Positions 1 to 7,865 of a stretch of 29,696 nt of DNA are shown piece after piece (position 1 is the first letter of the stretch; each line of letters opens with the position of its first letter). The stretch comes from an uncultured Oscillospiraceae bacterium (GTDB lineage: Bacteria > Bacillota_A > Clostridia > Oscillospirales > Acutalibacteraceae), in contig USGR01000001.1 in the NCBI GenBank assembly GCA_900554165.1, positions 1 through 29,696 on the forward strand, in the 5' to 3' direction. The translations under genes were made by a program, and so were the position numbers. The notes under the pieces are model-generated. The model was not told the DNA's origin, did not search any database, and was given only the letters and a program-made list of their open reading frames with translations.

Positions 1-347
1 ATTCTTATCCTTTTGCCGGAGTCAAGCTCAATATATCCGCCGATACTCAGCGGACGTTCAAACTGCGACACCTGATAGGCCTTCGGCAGGTCGGGATAGA
101 AGTAATTTTTGCGGTCCATTTTAGAAAGATTGTTGATTTTGCCGTTTGTGGCAAGTCCCGCCATAATGGTATATTCAACAGCCTTGCGGTTTATCCTCGG
201 CAGTGCGCCCGGCATGCCGGTGCACACGGGGCAGGTATGAGTATTTGGCTCACCTCCGAACTTGGTGGTGCAGCCGCAGAATATTTTTGTATCAGTGGCC
301 AGCTCGACATGCGTCTCAAAGCCGGCAACAAGCTCATATTTTTCCAT
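1..347 (-). CDS. gatB: Aspartyl/glutamyl-tRNA(Asn/Gln) amidotransferase subunit B, N-terminal part
   Basis: GatB is the tRNA-binding kinase-like subunit of GatCAB, which activates the side chain of Asp or Glu mischarged on tRNA(Asn) or tRNA(Gln) and amidates it. The gene runs off the left edge, so only about 115 N-terminal residues are present. They show the family opening ([13 protein letters not shown]), the zinc-site pattern C-x-C ... CPVC, and the [17 protein letters not shown] stretch. The ATG at 347 is chosen because homologues begin just before this YE-V motif, and a weak AGG lies 4 bases upstream. Two in-frame ATGs upstream (374 and 392) would add 9 or 15 residues. A strong GGAG directly abuts the one at 392, which is too close for normal use. 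The gene follows gatA after a gap of about 170 bases and probably belongs to the same transcript. Confidence 0.95.
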   Translation of the reverse strand, partial: MEKYELVAGFETHVELATDTKIFCGCTTKFGGEPNTHTCPVCTGMPGALPRINRKAVEYTIMAGLATNGKINNLSKMDRKNYFYPDLPKAYQVSQFERPLSIGGYIELDSGKRIR

Positions 348-564
348 ATTACCTGTGATTGCACGACAAAGCATACCTTTGTGTGCAGCCATCTCCTTTC
401 AGCGTTATATAACAATCAGCATGAAGCTGCTTTGCAGGGTTAAAATTGAATTAATTAAATGCATAAAGCTTACGGCGGCAGATAAATTCCAAATTAAACT
501 TACATAAGCCGCGGGCGGTTATAAAAGAGCGGGGCTTTTTCCTGACGGATAAGCTCAGGTGCAT

Positions 565-2022
565 TTACAGTTCAACGCCCATATGCAGCCTTTTGGTATA
601 CTGCGGATAAGCCGTTTCAAACACATGCGCCATATTAAACAGCATGCTTTCGTCAAACTTATCGCCGATAAGCTGCATGCCTATAGGTAATCCCTTAGCA
701 TCCACGCCGCAGGGCAGATTTATAGCCGGAAGTCCGCACACGTTTACCGGCACGGTAAGTATATCGCCGAGATATGCTTTAACCGGGTCGTCGTCCCTGT
801 CGCCTATCTTCATGGCCGTCGACGGCGCGGTAGGAGCCAGCACAACGTCCGCCGCTTCAAATATTTTCTTGAACTCGTCGGTTATCTCGGCGCGCAGGTT
901 CTGCGCTTTTTTATAATACGCGTCGTAGTAGCCGGAGCTTAACACATAAGTGCCCAGCATTATGCGGCGCTTTACCTCGTCTCCGAACCCTTCAGTGCGG
1001 GTCTTCATAATCATCTCGTTTATGTTAAGATAGCTGTCGGTGCGGTGGCCGTATCTTATGCCGTCGTACCTGCCAAGATTTGAAGACGCCTCGGCGCAGG
1101 CAAGTATATAATAAACCGGCAGCGCGTATGCCATGCCCGGAACAGACACTTCAATTATCTCAGCGCCCAAGGCTTCATAGTCCTTAACAGCGGCCATAAC
1201 GGCGGACTTTATATTCTCCGGCAGTCCGTCGAAGCATTCTTTAATAAGCGCGATTTTTCGCCCTTTAACATCGGCGTTTATATCGACCTGACGCCCGCCG
1301 CGCAGTCCTGGCTGGACACAGGTGGAATCAGCTTCGTCATAGCCGGACATGGCATTAAACACGACAGAGGCATCCTCAGCGCTGGGAGCCAGCACACCTA
1401 TCTGGTCAAAACTTGAGGCATAGGCAATGGCGCCGAACCTTGACACAGCGCCGTAAGTCGGCTTAATTCCGACAATTCCGCAAAAGGCGGCCGGCTGCCT
1501 TATAGAGCCGCCGGTGTCAGTGCCGAGCCCATAAGCGCACAGCCCTGCCGCAACCGCCGCCGCCGCGCCGCCCGAGCTTCCACCCGGAACATGAGCCTTG
1601 TTGTGCGGGTTTAGCGTGGGTCCAAAGCAGGAATTTTCCGTGCCCGAGCCCATGCCGAACTCGTCAAGGTTGGTCTTGCCCAATAACACCGCGCCCTCAG
1701 CCTTAAGACAGCGCCATACAAAGGCATCGTATATCGGCACATGACCCTTAAGTATCTTTGAAGCGCAGGTGGTCTCTATCCCTTTTGTCGTTATGTTGTC
1801 CTTTATGGACATAGGTACGCCGTCGAGCAGGGATATGTCCTCCCCGCCGGCAATACGCTTGTCCGTGGCGGCAGCAGCGGCCTTGGCCTGCTCAGCCGTC
1901 ACAGTTATAAAGGCGTTGAGGTCGGCGTTTTCCTCTATCGCACCGAGATATTTGTCGGTAAGCTCAGCGCAGGATATTTCACGCTTTTTTAAAGCGGCGT
2001 TTATATTTTTTATTATACTCAT
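565..2022 (-). CDS. gatA: Aspartyl/glutamyl-tRNA(Asn/Gln) amidotransferase subunit A
   Basis: GatA is the amidase subunit of GatCAB. It hydrolyses glutamine and passes the ammonia to GatB. The 485-residue length is normal. The amidase-signature catalytic triad is visible as Lys74 (SIKDN), cis-Ser149 (PGGSSGGAAAAVAAG) and nucleophile Ser173 (TDTGGSIRQPA). The 75- and 24-residue spacings are those of characterised GatA enzymes. The ATG at 2022 lies 9 bases after the gatC stop, so translation is probably coupled. The gene order gatC-gatA-gatB is the classic one. Nothing suggests damage or transfer. Confidence 0.98.
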   Translation of the reverse strand: MSIIKNINAALKKREISCAELTDKYLGAIEENADLNAFITVTAEQAKAAAAATDKRIAGGEDISLLDGVPMSIKDNITTKGIETTCASKILKGHVPIYDAFVWRCLKAEGAVLLGKTNLDEFGMGSGTENSCFGPTLNPHNKAHVPGGSSGGAAAAVAAGLCAYGLGTDTGGSIRQPAAFCGIVGIKPTYGAVSRFGAIAYASSFDQIGVLAPSAEDASVVFNAMSGYDEADSTCVQPGLRGGRQVDINADVKGRKIALIKECFDGLPENIKSAVMAAVKDYEALGAEIIEVSVPGMAYALPVYYILACAEASSNLGRYDGIRYGHRTDSYLNINEMIMKTRTEGFGDEVKRRIMLGTYVLSSGYYDAYYKKAQNLRAEITDEFKKIFEAADVVLAPTAPSTAMKIGDRDDDPVKAYLGDILTVPVNVCGLPAINLPCGVDAKGLPIGMQLIGDKFDESMLFNMAHVFETAYPQYTKRLHMGVEL

Positions 2023-2031
2023 AACGCCACC

Positions 2032-2313
2032 TCACATCTTGCGGGAGGAGACGGCAAAAAATCCGTCCTCCCCGCCGTCGACGTTGCTTAATATTTCGCT
2101 CTGCTCAAACGACGGCTTTACAATGTCCTCGCGGTAGGCGTTGAATATGTTGTTTATACCGGTATTGTCGCGGTCCTTTGCCTCAGCGGCATTTATCGTG
2201 TCCGCAAACCTCACTATGCTCTGCATATCCTTGGTAAGACGGTCGAGCTGCTCATCGGTAAGGTCAAGCATGCTCAAAGCTGCAAGCCGTTTTACGTCTT
2301 CCCTTGTCACCAT
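2032..2313 (-). CDS. gatC: Aspartyl/glutamyl-tRNA(Asn/Gln) amidotransferase subunit C
   Basis: GatC is the small belt-like subunit that wraps and stabilises GatA-GatB. The 93-residue product has the family pattern: an N-terminal VKRLAALSMLDLTDEQ helix, the MQSIVRFADTIN helix, and a C-terminal segment with YREDIVKPS. A GTG at 2322 would add three residues. The ATG at 2313 is preferred because the only Shine-Dalgarno (AAGGA) sits about 10 bases before it and only 1 base before the GTG. It is first in the gatCAB run and is separated from the upstream aspS by about 180 bases in which I see no clear promoter or terminator. Confidence 0.95.
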   Translation of the reverse strand: MVTREDVKRLAALSMLDLTDEQLDRLTKDMQSIVRFADTINAAEAKDRDNTGINNIFNAYREDIVKPSFEQSEILSNVDGGEDGFFAVSSRKM

Positions 2314-2496
2314 ATTATCCACATCCTTAGCGTAGCAGTTAATTTAGTTTATATTTTCCTTCACAGTCCGGACAATATGCCCCGACACAAAAGCATGCCT
2401 TTTCTCACCGGCCGCTCGGTTATAATATACCGCTGTATACGCCGGATTTTTATATAAGCAAAAACACGAAATGCAGCAGGACATGCTTAATTAATC

Positions 2497-4257
2497 CTAT
2501 CTTATCTTGATATGAACCTCTCTAAGCTGCTGCTCCGATACCTCCGACGGCGCGCCGAGCATAAGGTCCTGAGCGTTGGCGTTCATCGGAAAAGCTATTA
2601 CGTCGCGTATGGTCTTTTCACCTGTAAGCAGCATTATAATCCTGTCAATTCCAGGCGCCATGCCGGCGTGAGGAGGTGCGCCGTAGCCGAACGCGCTGTA
2701 AAGCGCGCCGAACTTTGTCTTTAAGTCGTCCTCACTGTATCCGGCTATGCTGAATGCTTTAAGCATAATCTCTTTTGAATGATTTCGCACAGCGCCGGAG
2801 GAAAGCTCCTCGCCGTTGCATACAATGTCATACTGATACGCGAGCACCTCGAGCGGGTTTTTCGTCTCCAGCGCTTCCATACCGCCCTGCGGCATGGAGA
2901 AAGGATTGTGCGTAAATATTATCTCGCCTGTCTCTTCATCTCTGTCATACATCGGGAAGTCGACGATAAAGCAGAGACGGTATTCATCTTCGTTAATAAG
3001 CCCCAGACGCTCTCCAAGCTCCGTTCTTATCTGGCCGGCAAGCTTGTCGACGGTGTATTTATCGTCGCAGATAAAGAATAACACGCCGCCTGCTTCAAGC
3101 TTTGCGCGCTCTATCATAACGCTGCGCTTGTCGTCGGGAATAAACTTGTCAATAGGCCCGGCGAAATTAAAGTCGTCGTCAATCTTGATGTATCCAAGAC
3201 CTTTCATGCCGATGCTCGTGGCAAATTTGAGCATATCCTCAAAAAACTTCCTCGACTGCGACGCAGCGCCTGGTGCAAATATGCCCCTTACCGGCTTGCC
3301 CCTGAAAGCCGGGAAGTCGGCGTTTTCAAATATATCGCTCAAATCGGTTATAATAAGCGGATTGCGCAAATCCGGCTTGTCGGTGCCGTATTTCATCATA
3401 GAGTCGGCATAAGTTATCCTTTCAAACGGCGCCGGCGACACTTTTTTATCTGAGAACTTGGTAAACACGTTATAAAGCAGATTTTCCGTCACGGCGAAAA
3501 CGTCTTCCTGCGTGGCAAAAGCCATTTCAAAGTCTAACTGATAAAATTCGCCCGGCGACCTGTCTGCTCTGGCGTCCTCGTCCCTAAAGCAGGGCGCTAC
3601 CTGATAATACCTGTCAAAGCCGGATACCATAAGCAGCTGCTTAAATATCTGCGGCGCCTGCGGCAGGGCATAAAATTTACCGTGATATTTTCGGCTTGGT
3701 ACAAGATAGTCCCTCGCCCCCTCCGGCGACGAAACGGAAAGTATAGGCGTCTGAATGTCCATAAAGCCCATGTCTTCCATAAGCCGGCGCATGTATGATA
3801 TTACTTTGGAGCGCAAAACTATGTTGGAATGCATTTTTTTGTTTCTCAAGTCGAGAAAACGGTACTTAAGCCTTATATCTTCTCTTGTTTCGGTGGACAT
3901 GGGAACTTCAAACGGCAATACCGACTCGCTCTTGCTTATTATTTCAACATTATCGGCGTGCACCTCTACGCGGCCGGTAGGTATTTTGTCGTTTATAGAT
4001 TCCTCATCGCGCTTTAATACCTTGCCGCTCGCGGTTATTACCGTCTCTCTTGATATTTTATCGGCTATATTGCCGTCGTGGAGAACTACCTGCGTAACGC
4101 CGTAGTGGTCCCTTAAATCAAGGAATATAACGCCGCCGTGGTCCCTTATGTTTTCCACCCAGCCGGAAATTTTTACAGTCTCGCCTACGTTTTCTTCCCT
4201 AAGCTCGCTGCAAGTATGCGTTCTGTACTCACCCGACAGCTTTATTGCCTGCTCCAT
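2497..4257 (-). CDS. aspS: Aspartyl-tRNA synthetase, bacterial type, probably non-discriminating
   Basis: Class II synthetase charging tRNA(Asp), and probably tRNA(Asn), with aspartate. The 586-residue product has the N-terminal OB-fold anticodon domain (ISGWVENIRDHGGVIFLD), motif 2 (FRDEDARADRSPGEFYQLD), a GAD insertion typical of bacterial AspRS, and motif 3 (GAPPHAGMAPGIDR). His40 in RDHGG occupies the position that, in recalled work on Pseudomonas AspRS, is His in tRNA(Asn)-mischarging enzymes and Leu in discriminating ones such as E. coli's. This is a hint, not proof. The ATG at 4257 is chosen because AAGGA lies 9 bases upstream. An in-frame TTG at 4275 would overlap the asparaginase stop. 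The start lies 4 bases after that stop, so the two genes are almost certainly co-transcribed. Confidence 0.97.
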   Translation of the reverse strand: MEQAIKLSGEYRTHTCSELREENVGETVKISGWVENIRDHGGVIFLDLRDHYGVTQVVLHDGNIADKISRETVITASGKVLKRDEESINDKIPTGRVEVHADNVEIISKSESVLPFEVPMSTETREDIRLKYRFLDLRNKKMHSNIVLRSKVISYMRRLMEDMGFMDIQTPILSVSSPEGARDYLVPSRKYHGKFYALPQAPQIFKQLLMVSGFDRYYQVAPCFRDEDARADRSPGEFYQLDFEMAFATQEDVFAVTENLLYNVFTKFSDKKVSPAPFERITYADSMMKYGTDKPDLRNPLIITDLSDIFENADFPAFRGKPVRGIFAPGAASQSRKFFEDMLKFATSIGMKGLGYIKIDDDFNFAGPIDKFIPDDKRSVMIERAKLEAGGVLFFICDDKYTVDKLAGQIRTELGERLGLINEDEYRLCFIVDFPMYDRDEETGEIIFTHNPFSMPQGGMEALETKNPLEVLAYQYDIVCNGEELSSGAVRNHSKEIMLKAFSIAGYSEDDLKTKFGALYSAFGYGAPPHAGMAPGIDRIIMLLTGEKTIRDVIAFPMNANAQDLMLGAPSEVSEQQLREVHIKIR

Positions 4258-4261
4258 AGTT

Positions 4262-5416
4262 TCAAATCCTTTCAAAAAATGTGTCTGTATTCATAAATGA
4301 TATTAAACTATCAATATTGTCAAATGAATTAATTCCTGCTGTAAGCTTTGCCCAGGCGGCAATAAACGACAGCCCAGAAAATGTAATAACGCCGCTGCGT
4401 CGCACTTTTTCCTGCCCGGCATATACCTTGCCCTCTTCAACCGGACCTAAAAACAGCGGTATTTTGGCATCTGCACACCTTTTGGCAAGCGAAAATATGC
4501 CGCCCTCCGGTGAGGGTAAAAAGCGCTTCGAAGCGCTGCGGCTTTCGCACCCGTCAGATATGTCACAGCCACTGCCGGTATTCGTCGGCGCGCCATTGCA
4601 GCTTTTAGAGAGCTTGCTCAAAGCACTGTCATGCCCTGCATGGCCCGAAGAATTGACGGAGCCGGTGTGATAAGCGCCGTGCAGCACGGCGTCACAGCAG
4701 TTATTATATATATTTATACTGTTATAATCAAGACCGACATAAGGGTTTATAAGCATTATTTTCCCAAGCACAGGCGGCGTTTTAAAAATGACCGGCCGAT
4801 TACGCCTTATTTCATCGGCGCTGGGATTGCAAGTGTGCTTTATAAGCCTTACACTGCCGTCGCTTATGGCAAAGGGAGTATCAATAACCGACGGATAATC
4901 ATGCACAAAGGAACGAGACTCGCCTATCCGCGTAGCTATGTGAATTTTCCCGTTAAAGGCGACATACACGCCCGGCAGGCCGAGACCAATAAAATCACAG
5001 CACAGCTTTATATTGTCAAATGCGTCAGAGCCTTCCTCTCCGGCCGGTATATTGCTGCCGGTAATAATTATCGGCAATTTTGCATGCGCAAAAATTACGC
5101 CGAGCAGATTGGCGGTAAAGGCCAGCGTATCGGTGCCGTGGGTTATAATAATTCCGCTATATTCGGATTTTTCAGAGTCAGACGCCAAGGCACTCAAAAC
5201 TTCATATAAATAGTTTATAAGCCGCTGCAAATCGGATATCTGCATGTTCTCGCTGAGGATGCTCATAACACTGCGGCAGTCAAACAGGGATAAATCAATA
5301 TTAAACTTTCGGCAGTATTTTTCAATAATTCCGCCGCCGGAAGATAGGCTTATGCTGCCGCCGCTCTCGGCGCTGTCAATCGTTCCGCCGGTAGAAAGTA
5401 CTATAATTTTAGGCAT
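4262..5416 (-). CDS. L-asparaginase, type I-like, with a low-complexity insertion
   Basis: Hydrolyses L-asparagine to aspartate and ammonia, which would feed aspartate to the AspRS encoded 4 bases downstream. The 384-residue product has the nucleophile motif STGGTI (Thr12) and the second signature HGTDT (residues 93-97), followed by TGSNIPAGEEGSDA. The N-terminal half aligns easily with the family. After AVLHGAYHTG (about residue 250) there is a Ser/Gly/Cys-rich stretch of roughly 50 residues, to about 303. It looks like an insertion, because the conserved C-terminal part (IPLFLGPVEEGKVYAG) resumes afterwards. The ATG at 5416 has a strong GGAGGGG about 5 bases upstream. The alternative TTG at 5428 overlaps that site. 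No signal peptide, so cytoplasmic. The protein could instead be an asparaginase-like amidase of other specificity. Confidence 0.88.
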   Translation of the reverse strand: MPKIIVLSTGGTIDSAESGGSISLSSGGGIIEKYCRKFNIDLSLFDCRSVMSILSENMQISDLQRLINYLYEVLSALASDSEKSEYSGIIITHGTDTLAFTANLLGVIFAHAKLPIIITGSNIPAGEEGSDAFDNIKLCCDFIGLGLPGVYVAFNGKIHIATRIGESRSFVHDYPSVIDTPFAISDGSVRLIKHTCNPSADEIRRNRPVIFKTPPVLGKIMLINPYVGLDYNSINIYNNCCDAVLHGAYHTGSVNSSGHAGHDSALSKLSKSCNGAPTNTGSGCDISDGCESRSASKRFLPSPEGGIFSLAKRCADAKIPLFLGPVEEGKVYAGQEKVRRSGVITFSGLSFIAAWAKLTAGINSFDNIDSLISFMNTDTFFERI

Positions 5417-5456
5417 CTGCCCCTCCAAGAAAAAATTCCCTTTGCGTTAATGATTT

Positions 5457-5485
5457 ATTTTATCACATATATTCCAAAAATTCAA
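5457..5485 (-). promoter_or_regulatory. Sigma-A-type promoter for the asparaginase-aspS operon
   Basis: On the minus strand, TTGAAT (5480-5485) and TAAAAT (5457-5462) are separated by 17 bases. This places a start site about 30 bases before the asparaginase ATG. A GCGGC/GCCGC inverted repeat (5491-5510) lies just upstream of the -35 box. Confidence 0.6.
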
Positions 5486-6015
5486 CGATTGCGGCGATTT
5501 TAAAAGCCGCCAAAAAGCTATATATTAAAAATTTTATTACAGCTTTATGCTTTTTTATATTTTAAAGCTATCGCATCTGCCGACTTCTATGCCGGCAATT
5601 ATATTTTTAAGCCATGCTCCCAATGCTCCGCCCGAGAAATCTGAGGAATATGGTGCCAGTACAGTAGGCCTATTTACATCATATTGAGCCATCAAAAATT
5701 CCATAACGCCAAGCGTCGCTGTTGCCGCTTCTGTTAATATGCAAACCGAGTTTATTGAAAACAGCAGGTATGGATAAATTCTCAAAAAGCGTAATGTAAA
5801 TTATTGCCGATATAATAAGCGTGTAAGCAGTTATTTTTACAGATATATTAAAGATAAAAATAAATTAGCGGCTAAAATCTGCATCATCTTATAATATGCC
5901 CATGTTTTACCGTTAGATATACTGCTTATCAGTTAAAAACAAAGTATTTGATAAAGAAAAAGCTATGCCGTATAATCAATATAACAATAATTCTAATGCG
6001 GAGCGGGGGATAAAA
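5486..6015. other. Intergenic region without a convincing gene
   Basis: AT-rich spacer between the divergently oriented asparaginase operon (-) and the methyltransferase (+). It contains the small inverted repeat at 5491-5510. A TATAAT at 5890-5895 could be a plus-strand -10 box, but it has no recognisable -35 partner. A 76-codon minus-strand frame (5555-5785) opens with TTG and has no ribosome-binding site, so I do not accept it as a gene. Confidence 0.5.
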
Positions 6016-6792
6016 ATGGCGCAATGGAATGCAGAGCAATATCTTAAATTTAAAAGAGAAAGGACTCAGCCGTCATATGACCTTGCGGGCAGGATTGATG
6101 TTAAAAACCCGCAGAGCATAATAGACATAGGCTGCGGTCCGGGCAACAGCACGTCCGTTTTAGCCGGTAAATTTAAGGGAGCGTATATACTCGGCGTTGA
6201 CAAATCGGAAAATATGATTAATACTGCAAAAAAAGATTACCCATCCATTGACTTTGCTGTTTTTGACGCTGAAAAGGATTTTGAAAAAATTAATCGGGGC
6301 TTTGATATTGTTTTTTCTAATGCCTGTATTCAGTGGGTTCCAAGCCATTACACACTAATAAGAAACATGTTTAATATTCTTAATCCCGGCGGTGTGCTCG
6401 CGGTACAGGTTCCCATAAATTATAGGGAGCCTATACACCAAATAATAAACGAAATATCGCATAATGCTAAGTGGAGTGTTAAGTTTAAAGTGCAAAGGGA
6501 GTTTTATACTCTTACGCCGAGCGAATATTTTGATTTGCTGTCGGAAATAACAGACGACTTTTCTATGTGGGAAACGGTTTATTACCACAGGATGAAATCG
6601 CATAAAGATATAATGGAATGGTATAAGGGAACGGGGCTGAGGCCGTATCTTGAGGTCTTAAGCGCTGATGAGGCCGCTGATTTTGAAAATGATGTATACA
6701 GCGAGGTAATAAAATCATATCCCTTGCAAAAGAGAGGAGAAATAATTTTCAGATTTCCAAGACTGTTTTTTACAGCTGTAAAGCATAATTAA
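6016..6792 (+). CDS. SAM-dependent methyltransferase, trans-aconitate 2-methyltransferase-like
   Basis: Probable cytoplasmic class I methyltransferase of the Tam type, which in E. coli methylates trans-aconitate. The 258-residue length is close to the E. coli enzyme. It begins with the Tam-like opening WNAEQYLKFKRERTQP, then motif I IIDIGCGPGNST (35-46), the ribose-binding acid Asp62 (LGVDKSENM), a FDAEKDFEK stretch for adenine contact, and SNACIQWVPSH as motif IV. The ATG at 6016 follows GGGGGA by 5 bases. An in-frame ATG at 5965 would add 17 Asn-rich residues and has no good ribosome-binding site. It appears to be a single-gene transcript closed by a strong terminator. The true substrate could be another small acid. 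Confidence 0.82.
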   Translation: MAQWNAEQYLKFKRERTQPSYDLAGRIDVKNPQSIIDIGCGPGNSTSVLAGKFKGAYILGVDKSENMINTAKKDYPSIDFAVFDAEKDFEKINRGFDIVFSNACIQWVPSHYTLIRNMFNILNPGGVLAVQVPINYREPIHQIINEISHNAKWSVKFKVQREFYTLTPSEYFDLLSEITDDFSMWETVYYHRMKSHKDIMEWYKGTGLRPYLEVLSADEAADFENDVYSEVIKSYPLQKRGEIIFRFPRLFFTAVKHN

Positions 6793-6796
6793 ATTT

Positions 6797-6830
6797 AACA
6801 AGCCGGCAGAAAGCCGGCTTGTTCCTTTTT
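6797..6830 (+). terminator. Rho-independent terminator after the methyltransferase
   Basis: A perfect 11-bp stem (AACAAGCCGGC with its complement, 6797-6807 and 6813-6823) with a 5-base loop is followed by CCTTTTT. It lies 5 bases after the stop codon and separates this gene from the convergent pflA. Confidence 0.92.
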
Positions 6831-6894
6831 AATCAAAAATATGCTGTAAATACACTGCTCTATTTTAACTTTTGCGCTGCTTTAGCATAAAGCG

Positions 6895-7620
6895 TCACCG
6901 TACAGATAATCCTCTGTCGGCAAAGATTTTCCTTGCGCCTGCCATTTCGTCGTCAGTAGGTGAAGGAGTATCGTAAAGAGTATAATTCAAACCAAGTTCC
7001 TTCCACTTATACTCACCCATTTTATGAAACGGCAGAAGCTCTATTCTTTCTACGCACTTAAACTGCGTTAAAAAATCCGCCAATTTTTCAAGCTCGCGCT
7101 TTTCGAGCGTATATCCCGGCACAACAACATGTCTTATCCACACAGGCTTTGACGTGCTCTCGCAGTATTCAAGGGTTTTAATTGCGTTTTCGTTACCGGC
7201 GCCGGTTATCTTTTTACACAACTCGGGTGATATTGCTTTTATATCCAGCAACAGCATGTCGGCAAGGTCAATGCAGTCTTTGACGCTTTGGAGCGGCATT
7301 ATGCCGGAGGTATCTATTGCTGTGTGAATTCGGCGCTCTTTGAATTTTTGAAGCAAGTCCTTGCAGAAGTCGTGCTGCCTAAGCGGCTCGCCGCCGGATA
7401 TTGTAACGCCGCCGGATTTTATAAACCCGGAGAAACGCATGATGTACTCAAATACTTCATCGCTCGATTTAAGCTCGCCGTCGTCTAAGCTTAACGCGTC
7501 GGGATTGTGGCAGTAAATACATCTGAGCGGACAGCCCTGCAAAAACAGCACAAACCTTATCCCCGGCCCGTCTACTGTGCCGAAAGATTCCATTGAATGC
7601 ACTTTTCCCATTACCGCCAT
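6895..7620 (-). CDS. pflA: Pyruvate formate-lyase activating enzyme (radical SAM)
   Basis: Uses a [4Fe-4S] cluster and S-adenosylmethionine to install the glycyl radical on PflB. The 241-residue length matches short-form activases without a ferredoxin insert. The radical-SAM cysteines are Cys30, Cys34 and Cys37 (GCPLRCIYCHNP). The preceding SMESFGTVDGPGIRFVLFLQG and the following SGGVTISGGEPLRQ are diagnostic for PflA. The ATG at 7620 has GGGGGG 5 bases upstream. It lies 245 bases downstream of pflB in the usual pflB-pflA order. The spacer contains a 9-bp stem-loop, and no clear separate promoter was found. Confidence 0.96.
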   Translation of the reverse strand: MAVMGKVHSMESFGTVDGPGIRFVLFLQGCPLRCIYCHNPDALSLDDGELKSSDEVFEYIMRFSGFIKSGGVTISGGEPLRQHDFCKDLLQKFKERRIHTAIDTSGIMPLQSVKDCIDLADMLLLDIKAISPELCKKITGAGNENAIKTLEYCESTSKPVWIRHVVVPGYTLEKRELEKLADFLTQFKCVERIELLPFHKMGEYKWKELGLNYTLYDTPSPTDDEMAGARKIFADRGLSVR

Positions 7621-7751
7621 ATAATCCCCCCTTTTTGCATATAAAATATTTTATAATAAAAACTCAAGTACCTTGTCTGTTGCAAATGATACCTCAATTA
7701 TCCGGCTATGACAGAGATAACTGTGTAAGCGAAAAACTTAATAAAGTTATA

Positions 7752-7788
7752 TCCCCGCTGAGGACATTGTTAAATCCGGCAGCGGGGA
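7752..7788. repeat. Inverted repeat in the pflB-pflA spacer
   Basis: TCCCCGCTG (7752-7760) is the exact complement of CAGCGGGGA (7780-7788) across a 19-base loop. No T-run follows on either strand, so it is not a standard terminator. Inference: an RNA stem that sets the ratio of pflA to pflB message. Confidence 0.5.
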
Positions 7789-7865
7789 CATTCAAAAATC
7801 AATAAAACACCGTCAGGCAGTTAGCAAAAACCAATAAAATGACATGTCCTGCAGCCGGCCAAAAA

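Noticed and set aside
5417..5560. Possible T-box leader upstream of asparaginase-aspS, also considered for gltX
   Set aside because: No T-box sequence and no terminator/antiterminator pair; the leaders are too short.
5555..5785. 76-codon minus-strand frame upstream of asparaginase
   Set aside because: TTG start, no ribosome-binding site, no recognised motif. It may be a remnant but cannot be supported.
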